Of a stretch of 8,498 bases of DNA, positions 1 to 5,588 are shown piece after piece. Position 1 is the first letter of the stretch; every line of letters starts with the position of its first letter. The notes below the pieces were generated by a model. It did not search any database. It was not told the origin of the DNA and worked only from the letters and a program-made list of their open reading frames with translations. This DNA comes from Anaerolineae bacterium (GTDB lineage: Bacteria > Chloroflexota > Anaerolineae > B4-G1 > SLSP01): positions 1 through 8,498 of the forward strand of contig JAFGNI010000521.1 in NCBI GenBank assembly GCA_016927095.1. The letters are read 5' to 3'. Made by a program: the position numbers and the translations under genes.

Positions 1-198
1 CTGAACGCCGTGCCAGAGAAGCCACAGATCGAACCCGCGGCCCCCGACGAAGTTCCTGCGCATATCATCGCTGACCGGCTTTGCCTCGATGCGCCGGTCG
101 CTCACGTTCACGTAGAGCGTACGTCCGGTGTAGCCTCGGCTGAGGGGTGAGACCTCATAGGGCCAGTCAGCCAGAACGGTGAGTGTGTGTTGGGTCAC
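1..198 (-). CDS. Aldehyde:ferredoxin oxidoreductase, N-terminal part (truncated by window edge)
   Basis: Only the first 66 codons are visible; the gene continues past the left edge. The reading frame starts at a GTG (198-196), with a GGAGG ribosome site at 207-203 four bases before it. The protein starts VTQHTLTVLADWPYEV and carries GYTGRTLYVNVSDRR at about residues 23-37, then NFVGGRGFDLWLLWHGVQ at 49-66. The G-Y-T-G-R-x-L-x-V-x-L/V-S and GGRGFD elements are typical of the N-terminal domain of tungsten-dependent aldehyde:ferredoxin oxidoreductases (usually about 600-650 residues). These enzymes oxidise aldehydes to carboxylic acids in the cytoplasm, using a tungsten bis-pterin cofactor and one [4Fe-4S] cluster. 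The cofactor and cluster ligands lie outside the window. The gene follows the ferredoxin gene after 87 bases on the same strand, which fits an operon in which that ferredoxin is the electron partner. The family call is firm; the true substrate is unknown. Confidence 0.88.
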   Translation of the reverse strand, partial: MTQHTLTVLADWPYEVSPLSRGYTGRTLYVNVSDRRIEAKPVSDDMRRNFVGGRGFDLWLLWHGVQ

Positions 199-202
199 AA
201 GT

Positions 203-207
203 CCTCC
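203..207 (-). promoter_or_regulatory. Ribosome binding site for the GTG start of the oxidoreductase
   Basis: GGAGG is read on the minus strand, four bases (ACTT) before the GTG at 198-196. It sets the non-ATG start, because no in-frame ATG occurs near the beginning of the conserved sequence. Confidence 0.7.
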
Positions 208-234
208 AGTGTGTCAACTTGGGTGTCTTGTCAG

Positions 235-257
235 GCCTGCTGCAGCCCGCGGCAGGC
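235..257 (-). other. Hairpin between ferredoxin and oxidoreductase genes
   Basis: An 8-bp stem (GCCTGCTG with CGGCAGGC, one G-T wobble) encloses a 7-base loop in the 87-base gap between the two minus-strand genes. No T-run follows it on either strand, so it does not look like a simple terminator. It may be an mRNA stability or processing element that sets the ratio of the two products, but that role is inferred from position only. Confidence 0.35.
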
Positions 258-285
258 TCTGCATCGCAGAACGAGGCTCCACCCG

Positions 286-735
286 TCAACCCGGTGTCTC
301 TCGATATTGCCGTAGGACGGTGCCATCCCAGAGGCCGGTGGTGGGCTCCTCGATGTCCACAATGGATAGGGCATCGTTCGGGCACGCTGCAACGCACTGA
401 CCGCAAGCCACGCACTTGAAGGCCGTGGCCCCATCCGTGTCAAAGCGCATGACCTCATAGGGACAAAAGCCAACGCAGGCCATACACCCGATGCACGTCT
501 GCTTACGCACGTGTATCACACCGTCCTTCATCTGCACCAGAGCGTTAACGGGACAGACCTCGACGCAAGCGCCGCATTGGATGCAGAAGGTCGCGGCGAA
601 AGCGCCGTCTTCCTCAGTGATCATGATGCTGGATTTCCGGACATCGGGAACCTTGAACCACGTGAGCGCACAGGTCGTCTCACACGCACGCGTGCCATCA
701 CATAGGTTGGGGTCGAACGCTAGCGTCTTGACCAA
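286..735 (-). CDS. Four-motif (4Fe-4S) ferredoxin, electron-transfer partner of aldehyde oxidoreductase
   Basis: A 149-residue soluble protein with 15 cysteines in four cluster motifs. Motif 1 is C12-x2-T15-x2-C18-x3-C22, where the usual second Cys is Thr. Motif 2 is C51, C54, C57, C61; motif 3 is C81, C84, C87, C91; motif 4 is C108, C111, C114, C118. The last three are complete CxxCxxCxxxCP motifs. The pattern matches the HycB/AorA type of electron-transfer subunit, which chains several [4Fe-4S] clusters to carry electrons from a partner enzyme. The gene directly precedes the aldehyde:ferredoxin oxidoreductase, so it probably accepts that enzyme's electrons, as AorA does in Aromatoleum (family knowledge; the pairing here is inferred). 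Translation begins at a TTG (735-733) with GGAGG nine bases upstream; there is no better start. The missing Cys suggests an atypical first cluster. A candidate promoter lies at 780-808. Confidence 0.9.
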   Translation of the reverse strand: MVKTLAFDPNLCDGTRACETTCALTWFKVPDVRKSSIMITEEDGAFAATFCIQCGACVEVCPVNALVQMKDGVIHVRKQTCIGCMACVGFCPYEVMRFDTDGATAFKCVACGQCVAACPNDALSIVDIEEPTTGLWDGTVLRQYRETPG

Positions 736-744
736 GAGTCGCTT

Positions 745-749
745 CCTCC
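745..749 (-). promoter_or_regulatory. Ribosome binding site for the TTG start of the ferredoxin gene
   Basis: AGGAGG on the minus strand is separated by nine bases from the TTG at 735-733. This strong site supports the rare TTG start; the conserved cluster motif begins only 11 codons later. Confidence 0.7.
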
Positions 750-759
750 TTGGATGTCA

Positions 760-787
760 TTGTCGGACACCTCAACTGTATTATAGT
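760..787 (+). promoter_or_regulatory. Candidate sigma70-type promoter for the glycosyltransferase gene
   Basis: TTGTCG (760-765) and TATAGT (782-787) are separated by 16 bases. They match the -35 consensus at 4 of 6 positions and the -10 consensus at 5 of 6. Transcription would begin near 794, leaving a leader of about 14 bases before the ATG at 808 and excluding the upstream TTG at 787 as a start. The -10 overlaps that of the opposing ferredoxin promoter. Confidence 0.4.
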
Positions 788-808
788 TGGGCGGGGAACC
801 TAAGACAA
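780..808 (-). promoter_or_regulatory. Candidate sigma70-type promoter for the ferredoxin/oxidoreductase operon
   Basis: On the minus strand TTGTCT (808-803) is followed after exactly 17 bases by a perfect TATAAT (785-780). Transcription would start near 773, giving a leader of roughly 37 bases that contains the AGGAGG site. The -35 box abuts and shares one base with the ATG of the divergent glycosyltransferase. This is the best-matching promoter in the window. Confidence 0.6.
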
Positions 809-2268
809 TGGCGATACAATGGCTGAAGTTGGGGATACTCTTCGTCACGTTTCTGCTACGCGTTGGTAGCCTTGATGCGCAAGGCCTCTGGCGGGACGAG
901 GTGGACCAATGGCGATTCGCGTTCCAGTCCTTGCCCGAGTTGTTGGGCAACTTCCTGAAGCCCGGCTGGAACGGGCCACTCTACTCCCCTCTGCTACGGG
1001 CCTGGGTCGGCGTGGCCGGTCAGAGCGTCTTCGCGATGCGGCTCCTGTCGGTCTTCTGGGACGTGTTGGGCGTGGGCTTGGCTGTCGCACTGGCGCAGAG
1101 GTTAGCCGGGCGCCGCGTATCCTTGGCGGCAGGCCTGTTGATAGCTGTGTCCCCCTATATGACGTGGTACGCCCAGGAGATCAAGATGTACACCTGGGTT
1201 CCGATGTTGGTGCTGTTGGCGCTCTATGCGCTGGATCGCGCCTGCCGGCAGCCGCGGCGGGCCTGGTGGCTCGTTGTGTTCGCCGCGACAACCCTGGCTA
1301 TCTACAGCCACATCTTGGCGGCATTGCTTATCCCGGTGCTGGGACTCTGGTTCCTGCTTCACCCGATGCGCGACCCACGGGCCTGGCTGGGCGGCGGCGT
1401 GGTGCTGGGGGCACTCACGCTGCCTTATCTGCCGTTGCTTGCTTGGCAATGGCCCCTGTTGTGGCAGACCAGGGAGACCGGGTACCCGGATCTCACCTTC
1501 GGCGAGATGGCCTCGGCCCTTCTCAACGGCTGGAGTGCCGGCGTATCCCAAGGCGCATGGGGGACGCCGGAGGTGCTGCTTGCCATCACTGTGGGTACGA
1601 CGGCAGTTGCTTCGGTTGGCTTGGGATGGTTGTGGGTCGGCCGAGGGCCGCGCCGGAGCAAGCAACTCGGGCTTTGGTTGGCCCTGCCGCTTGTTCTAGT
1701 CTGGGCCATCTCTCAGCGCGGACCGATCTTCACCGATCGCTATCTGATCTGGTCCTTGCCCGCCTTCTGCATTCTGCTTGCCGGCGGCGTGGTGACGCTG
1801 GGCCGTGCCTTTCGGCCAGCCGGACTGGTCGCCCTGGCAGGTCTGGCGACGATCGCGATGCACGGCTGGGTCGCCCAGGCGGCGATACCGATCAAGCCTG
1901 AGTTTGAGGCTGCGGTTGAGGTGGTCGAATCTCAACGCGGAGAGCGCGATCTGCTGGTGTTCCAGATTCCCTACAACCACCATGTCTTCAACTTCTATGC
2001 GACCGATGGTCTCGGTGCCTGGGTTGAGGCACCCTACACGAACTGGCGAGAGGCCGACAGCTCCTACCGTGTGGACAGCGACATGGTTGGCCGGCAGATG
2101 CGGGGACTGGTCGCCGGCTATGACCGCATCTGGCTGATCTACTCGGAGTACCAGCTTTGGGACGAGAGGGAGTTAGTGAAGTCCTGGCTGCGGGAGAACT
2201 ATGATTTGGCTCAGCAGGTAGATTTCCACGGTGTCTCGCTCCTGCTCTTTCGGCGGCCGCCACGATGA
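808..2268 (+). CDS. GT-C membrane glycosyltransferase (family 39 / PMT-ArnT-like)
   Basis: A 486-residue polytopic membrane protein. After a first hydrophobic segment (about 7-20) it has LWRDEVDQWRFA at 27-38; the adjacent Asp30-Glu31 sits where GT-C enzymes place the catalytic acid in the first extracytoplasmic loop. SPYMTWYAQEIKMY (115-128) and FTDRYLIWSLPAF (308-320) are further landmarks of the PMT/ArnT superfamily. Roughly ten hydrophobic segments fill 80-360, and a soluble C-terminal domain (about 365-486) follows. Such enzymes transfer a sugar from a polyprenyl-phosphate carrier to protein or lipid on the outer face of the membrane. Donor and acceptor cannot be read from the sequence. 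I chose the ATG at 808; a TTG at 787 is in frame but falls inside a likely -10 box and has no ribosome site. The convergent neighbours encode secreted proteins, one with a Thr/Pro-rich linker, which could be an acceptor (speculation). Confidence 0.82.
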   Translation: MAIQWLKLGILFVTFLLRVGSLDAQGLWRDEVDQWRFAFQSLPELLGNFLKPGWNGPLYSPLLRAWVGVAGQSVFAMRLLSVFWDVLGVGLAVALAQRLAGRRVSLAAGLLIAVSPYMTWYAQEIKMYTWVPMLVLLALYALDRACRQPRRAWWLVVFAATTLAIYSHILAALLIPVLGLWFLLHPMRDPRAWLGGGVVLGALTLPYLPLLAWQWPLLWQTRETGYPDLTFGEMASALLNGWSAGVSQGAWGTPEVLLAITVGTTAVASVGLGWLWVGRGPRRSKQLGLWLALPLVLVWAISQRGPIFTDRYLIWSLPAFCILLAGGVVTLGRAFRPAGLVALAGLATIAMHGWVAQAAIPIKPEFEAAVEVVESQRGERDLLVFQIPYNHHVFNFYATDGLGAWVEAPYTNWREADSSYRVDSDMVGRQMRGLVAGYDRIWLIYSEYQLWDERELVKSWLRENYDLAQQVDFHGVSLLLFRRPPR

Positions 2269-2294
2269 AGGGATGTGGGCCAGCCAAAAGGAAG

Positions 2295-2322
2295 AGCGGC
2301 GCTGCCTCGAGGCAGCGCCGCT
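2295..2322. terminator. Perfect palindromic hairpin, probably a bidirectional terminator
   Basis: AGCGGCGCTGCC (2295-2306), loop TCGA, and GGCAGCGCCGCT (2311-2322) form an unbroken 12-bp stem. It lies 26 bases after the glycosyltransferase stop and 30 bases after the stop of the opposing LysM gene. On the minus strand the stem is followed by CTTCCTTTTGG, a T-rich tail; on the plus strand by the weaker GTATCTCTCCC. It should end the minus-strand operon well and the plus-strand gene less strongly. Confidence 0.8.
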
Positions 2323-2352
2323 GTATCTCTCCCAGATCAGGTCGCCGTCACC

Positions 2353-3375
2353 TTACGGGATGCACAACACCTGGCCAGGATAGATGAGGTTCAGGTTGGT
2401 GATCGAGTTCGCGCGGCCGATGGCCCAGACATTGGACCCGTACCGAATCGCGATCATCGTCAGCGTCTGGCCGTAGGACACCGTGTGGTAGTAGCGACAT
2501 CCAGGTGCCGGAGCAGGCGGAGGAGGCGCCGGTACCGTGCCACCCGGTGTGAACTGGCGTACGGCTACCGGGCCGGCAGGAATCGGTGACCAGGGCGCCA
2601 CGGGAATGCCTAGCTTCATGCCGGCGTAGATGCGGCTTGGGTTAACGATGCCGTTGCACGCGGCGATCTTGCTGGGCAGCGTCGCATAGGCGCGACCGAT
2701 CGAGTAGAGGCTCTCGCCAGCCCGGACCGTATGATAGCCTTGGAAGGTGCAGGTCCCAGGGACGGAGGTGGGTGCTGGCGTAGCGGTTGGTCCAGATGGC
2801 GGGGTCGTCGACGTCGGCGTGGGTGTGTTGGTGGCTGCCGGCGGCGGAGATCCGCTGCCGACGTTGAGGGTACCGTTCTGCGCTGTAGCCGCAATCTGCC
2901 CGCCGCTGGAGTCGGCTAGGAGAACGCTGGTGAAGGACAGGTTGCCGGCGCCATTGGCTTTCCCCTTGAAGGTGATCGTAGCCAGGGTGCCGCTGCCGCT
3001 GACCGGACCATGAGGCGACATCTGAGACAGTCCGAAGTCGATGGTGCCTGTTGTGTTGTCGGCGACATTCTGCGCCACGAAGTCCGCAGCTAAGAAGTCA
3101 CCGAGGCCAATCTGCACACCATCGGTGCCCGCGTCAGCATCAACCACCTCTACCTGAGCGGGATTGAAGGTCAGGTGGAACTCAGCCCCGAACAGGTTGC
3201 TGACGTTCTGGACCGTGATGTTGACAACGACGTTGCTGCCCACAGAGACCGTGCTGGACGGGGGACTGACCCGAACCACGGGGTCGGCTGCCAACACCAG
3301 GCCACTGGGTGCACCCAGGAGTGCGACGAGCAGCGCCACTAGGGAAAGTAAGCGTAAGGTTTTGGTCTTCATCAT
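2353..3375 (-). CDS. Secreted cohesin-domain protein with two C-terminal LysM domains (wall-anchored cohesin)
   Basis: A 340-residue exported protein. A signal peptide (1 to about 29/30, ending LVLAA) is followed by a cohesin-like beta-sandwich at about 32-173, with VVRVSPPSSTVSVGSNVVV, the AEFHLTFNP turn at 64-72 and a TLATITFKGKA strand at 130-140. A Pro/Thr/Ser-rich linker (175-206) leads to LysM 1 (214-258, YHTVRAGESLYSIGRAY to YAGMKLGIP). A Pro-rich spacer leads to LysM 2 (296-340, YHTVSYGQTLTMIAIRYG to YPGQVLCIP). Cys293 and Cys338 flank LysM 2 and may pair. LysM domains bind N-acetylglucosamine polymers such as peptidoglycan; cohesins bind dockerins, though outside cellulosomes some have other partners. 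I therefore infer a wall-bound receptor for the dockerin protein encoded 39 bases upstream. There is no lipobox and no sorting signal. Tandem ATGs at 3375 and 3372 both fit the GGAGA site at 3385-3381. It is the second gene of its operon, before the 2295-2322 terminator. Confidence 0.87.
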   Translation of the reverse strand: MMKTKTLRLLSLVALLVALLGAPSGLVLAADPVVRVSPPSSTVSVGSNVVVNITVQNVSNLFGAEFHLTFNPAQVEVVDADAGTDGVQIGLGDFLAADFVAQNVADNTTGTIDFGLSQMSPHGPVSGSGTLATITFKGKANGAGNLSFTSVLLADSSGGQIAATAQNGTLNVGSGSPPPAATNTPTPTSTTPPSGPTATPAPTSVPGTCTFQGYHTVRAGESLYSIGRAYATLPSKIAACNGIVNPSRIYAGMKLGIPVAPWSPIPAGPVAVRQFTPGGTVPAPPPPAPAPGCRYYHTVSYGQTLTMIAIRYGSNVWAIGRANSITNLNLIYPGQVLCIP

Positions 3376-3414
3376 TTCGTTCTCCAGAGAGTCTCGACTA
3401 TGTCTACGTGCACG

Positions 3415-4428
3415 CTACCAGGTGAGCGGACCGTAGGTCCCGAAGTTCCCCGCAGCAATCGTGAGATCGAAGATGTTGATGGTGCCGTCATCGTTGATGT
3501 CCGCGGGATCCGTCGCCGCCGCGCCGGTCGATCCGTAGCGGCTGATGATGGTCACGATGTCCAGGATGTTGATGTTGTTGTCCGAGTTGACGTCACCGCC
3601 GGGAATCGTCGTGGTGCCCAGTGCAACCGTGGCGCCGACAACGTACACATTGCTCTTCTGTGCCTTCAGATACCCATTGTACCACGCTTGCACCAAATAG
3701 GTACCACCGAGCGGCACCGTTAGGGTGAAGTAGCCCGTCGCGTCCGTCTGCGCGGTGGCGATCACACCACCACCGGAGTTGTAGGCGACGACGTCAGAGA
3801 GAGCGTGGTCGGTGCGCGTGCCCTGGCGAAGGACGTGTCCCTCCAACATCCCGGCTGCGACCACCGTGATCGCCGGCACCGAGGTGCTGTTGATCGGGAA
3901 CTCCTGACCATCCTCATCCGCCAGCACGCTGTCGGGGTCGATACCGAACCCCGCGGGACCCGCAGCCATACCGCCCCACGTGATCGTGGCGATCTTGCCG
4001 GTCTTGTTGGTGATGGGATTGCCGGAGTGGCTGAGGGCGATGTGCACACAGTCGAGAGCGGCATCGTTGGGGCATGGCGAGACTATCTCGTTTGCTGCGA
4101 CGAAGACGTAGCTGCCGAAGAACTCGGTGGAAATGCTGACCTGAACGCCATTCGCGGGATTGTCGTCGGCGTCATCGACACTCACGATGGCCGGGTCGAA
4201 GCTGATGTAGACGTCCGCACCCATCACGCCCTCTTGCGGCGAGGCATTGTTGGTGACGGACAAGCTCACGGTTGTCGTGAACATGCCACCGACCACCGGG
4301 GCGCCGGAGGTCACATCGCTGACGATGATTGACGTGTAGTAGTTCGGGGCCTGGGCCAACACCATCTGTGGCAACAGACTGACCGTCAGAACGAATATCA
4401 AGACGAGCGACCAATGCTTCTTATTCAT
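3415..4428 (-). CDS. Secreted protein with cohesin, carboxypeptidase-regulatory-like and type I dockerin domains
   Basis: A 337-residue exported protein. The signal peptide is residues 1 to about 25 (ending MVLA). A cohesin-like domain at about 33-191 contains GADVYISFDPAIVSVDDAD (70-88) and GKIATITWGG (144-153). A CarbopepD_reg-like beta-sandwich at about 194-272 starts at LEGHVLRQG and contains TDATGYFTLTVPLGGTYLV (228-246). A C-terminal dockerin (278-330) has two EF-hand-like calcium loops: D279-N281-D283-N285-D290 and D310-N312-D314-T316-D321, each followed by the expected short helix. Dockerins bind cohesins in a calcium-dependent way. Having both halves on one chain means the protein could dock onto the LysM-cohesin protein and also receive another dockerin, including its own kind. 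No enzymatic domain is seen. The ATG at 4428 has GAGGAGG six bases upstream. It is the first gene of a two-gene operon, with 39 bases to the next gene. Confidence 0.88.
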   Translation of the reverse strand: MNKKHWSLVLIFVLTVSLLPQMVLAQAPNYYTSIIVSDVTSGAPVVGGMFTTTVSLSVTNNASPQEGVMGADVYISFDPAIVSVDDADDNPANGVQVSISTEFFGSYVFVAANEIVSPCPNDAALDCVHIALSHSGNPITNKTGKIATITWGGMAAGPAGFGIDPDSVLADEDGQEFPINSTSVPAITVVAAGMLEGHVLRQGTRTDHALSDVVAYNSGGGVIATAQTDATGYFTLTVPLGGTYLVQAWYNGYLKAQKSNVYVVGATVALGTTTIPGGDVNSDNNINILDIVTIISRYGSTGAAATDPADINDDGTINIFDLTIAAGNFGTYGPLTW

Positions 4429-4555
4429 GGCATTCCTCCTCTGAAGGTGTGCTTACTGTGCTGCGACTCTACGATCTGGGTGACGCACGTGTACTTGCTT
4501 TCCATCTCCATTTTAGCGTGCACCGGCCCGCGTGCAGTTACAAAGGGATTACAGA

Positions 4556-4585
4556 ACAATAACCACCATGTCCTGGTTGTGTTAA
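4556..4585 (-). promoter_or_regulatory. Weak candidate promoter for the cohesin/dockerin operon
   Basis: On the minus strand TTAACA (4585-4580, 5 of 6 matches) is followed after 18 bases by TATTGT (4561-4556, 4 of 6). It implies a leader of about 120 bases. TAAAAT at 4515-4510 is an alternative -10 closer to the gene but lacks a good -35 at normal spacing. Confidence 0.25.
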
Positions 4586-4597
4586 CGCTGCGGTTTC

Positions 4598-4625
4598 TTG
4601 TCTTTTGGTCGAACTTAAGTAGAAT
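4598..4625 (+). promoter_or_regulatory. Candidate sigma70-type promoter for the dksA-like/lspA/rluA operon
   Basis: TTGTCT (4598-4603) and TAGAAT (4620-4625, 5 of 6 matches) are 16 bases apart. Transcription would start near 4632, leaving a leader of about 34 bases. The -35 box is identical to that proposed for the ferredoxin operon. Confidence 0.5.
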
Positions 4626-4665
4626 CGACAGACATTCGACACGGAGAAAGGTAGTAGATCTGATC

Positions 4666-5037
4666 ATGCCAGTCAACTACGCTGAACTGCGCCGCCGTCT
4701 GCAGGTGAACGAAAAGGACTTGCAGTCGCAATTGCACGATCTGCAGCGTGAGGTCCGCGAAGAGGGTGTGGGCTACAGCAACCATATGGCTGATGCTGGT
4801 ACGGAGGTCTTCGAACAGGAACTGGACATGGGGTTGGCTAAGCAACTCAAGCAGTCCTATGATGCTGTGCGGGAAGCCCTCCATAAGTTCGAGGACGGCA
4901 CCTATGGCCTCTGCGAGTCCTGTGGAACGCGTATCGAACTAGCCCGGCTCGAAGCTATGCCCGAAGCCCGGTACTGCCTTTCGTGCCAGTCCCGCCTCGA
5001 GAACCGCTTCGAGAACCGCCGAGACAGCCGCAGATGA
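4666..5037 (+). CDS. DksA/TraR-family C4 zinc-finger protein (YlyA-like)
   Basis: A 123-residue protein. An N-terminal coiled-coil region (about 5-75) is interrupted by the loop SNHMADAGTEVFEQELD (38-54). The C-terminal zinc finger has C83-x2-C86-x17-C104-x2-C107 within GLCESCGTRI and YCLSCQ. DksA/TraR proteins bind RNA polymerase through the secondary channel and adjust initiation at selected promoters; Asp43 at the coiled-coil tip is the likely counterpart of an acidic tip residue of DksA. The size and the position directly before lspA and an rluA-type gene match ylyA of Bacillus subtilis, so a YlyA-like role is more likely than a true DksA role (inference). The reading frame is open upstream to 4414, but similarity begins at the ATG at 4666. 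The nearest purine-rich sequence (AGAAAGG, 4645-4651) is 14 bases away, so the ribosome site is poor. The stop overlaps the lspA start (ATGA). Confidence 0.88.
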   Translation: MPVNYAELRRRLQVNEKDLQSQLHDLQREVREEGVGYSNHMADAGTEVFEQELDMGLAKQLKQSYDAVREALHKFEDGTYGLCESCGTRIELARLEAMPEARYCLSCQSRLENRFENRRDSRR

Positions 5038-5588
5038 GCCTGGAGCAAATCGCACCAGCAGTGGAGTCACGCGGGCGCGAGGATGCGAGGCATGTGAGCC
5101 ATCTGCTGTTCTACGGTGCGATCGTGGGGGTGCTTCTTATCGATCAACTTAGCAAGGCGTGGGTTGTTGAGAACCTATCGCTTTATCAGCCCACAGACCT
5201 TGTTCCCTGGCTAGCACCCGTCCTCTCATTCACGTCCATCCGGAATACCGGCGTGGCTTTTGGCCTCTTCCAGGGGCTTGGCAGCTTCTTTGCGGTTTTC
5301 TCTATTCTGGTCCTGGTTGGCGTTTTCGCTTTCCGCCGCACTATCTCACCCGATGATCTGCGCGTGCACCTGTCCTTGGGGCTTGTGGTAGGTGGCGCGT
5401 TGGGGAACAACATCGTGGACCGGCTGTTGCGGGGGCATGTGGTCGACTTCCTCGATGTGAACTTCTGGCCGCTACAGAACTGGCCTGTGTTCAACATCGC
5501 CGACTCGGCAATCGTGGTCGGGGTAGCTGTGCTACTTCTCGATTCGCTGCTGGCCGGCGGCTCGGGGGTATCGTCTGATGGCGACTGA
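5034..5588 (+). CDS. lspA: Lipoprotein signal peptidase (signal peptidase II)
   Basis: A 184-residue membrane aspartyl protease that removes the signal peptide from diacylglyceryl-modified prolipoproteins. Diagnostic motifs are all present: DQLSKAWV (37-44), RNTGVAFGLF (70-79), GGALGNNIVDRLLRGHVVDFLDV (120-142) and FNIADSAI (153-160). The catalytic aspartates should be Asp138 and Asp157; their 19-residue spacing equals that of Asp124 and Asp143 in E. coli LspA. Four membrane segments are expected near 26-43, 84-102, 111-129 and 152-171. A hydrophilic N-terminal extension of about 20 residues precedes the first segment; a GTG at 5094 could be an alternative start that omits it. The ATG at 5034 overlaps the stop of the zinc-finger gene (ATGA), pointing to translational coupling. 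The end overlaps the next gene by 11 bases. Neither secreted protein in this window has a lipobox, so its substrates lie elsewhere. Confidence 0.96.
   Translation: MSLEQIAPAVESRGREDARHVSHLLFYGAIVGVLLIDQLSKAWVVENLSLYQPTDLVPWLAPVLSFTSIRNTGVAFGLFQGLGSFFAVFSILVLVGVFAFRRTISPDDLRVHLSLGLVVGGALGNNIVDRLLRGHVVDFLDVNFWPLQNWPVFNIADSAIVVGVAVLLLDSLLAGGSGVSSDGD

Larger units (their letters stand above)
4429..4665. other. Divergent intergenic region between the cohesin operon and the dksA-like/lspA cluster
   Basis: This 237-base, comparatively AT-rich region holds the start signals of two divergent operons. The plus-strand promoter candidate is at 4598-4625 and the weaker minus-strand candidate at 4556-4585. 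The remaining part (about 4441-4550) would be a long leader for the cohesin operon. It contains the heptamer GCGTGCA twice (4516-4522 and 4530-4536), but I see no convincing riboswitch or small gene. Confidence 0.5.

Noticed and set aside
212..217. A perfect TTGACA on the minus strand just before the oxidoreductase gene
   Set aside because: No -10 box at the right distance; the sequence 17 bases downstream is inside the coding region and does not resemble TATAAT.
909..1901. A 330-codon open frame on the plus strand inside the glycosyltransferase gene
   Set aside because: Out of frame with a protein that has clear GT-C motifs and membrane segments; composition is Arg/Gly/Ala-rich, as expected from a shadow frame in GC-rich DNA.
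2547..2900. Repetitive Pro/Thr-coding stretches considered as a DNA repeat array
   Set aside because: They are low-complexity linkers within the LysM protein, with no regular DNA repeat unit; no CRISPR-like repeat and spacer pattern exists in the window.
3805..4332. A plus-strand open frame opposite the cohesin-dockerin gene
   Set aside because: The opposite strand encodes a signal peptide, cohesin and dockerin with calcium loops; the plus-strand frame shows no family features.
4516..4536. Repeated heptamer GCGTGCA in the divergent intergenic region
   Set aside because: Only two copies, short, and partly explained by the palindrome GTGCAC; not enough to call an operator.
4414..4665. An in-frame upstream extension of the DksA-like protein
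   Set aside because: The extension would overlap the start of the divergent cohesin gene, runs through the likely promoter at 4598-4625, and does not resemble the family; similarity begins at the ATG at 4666.
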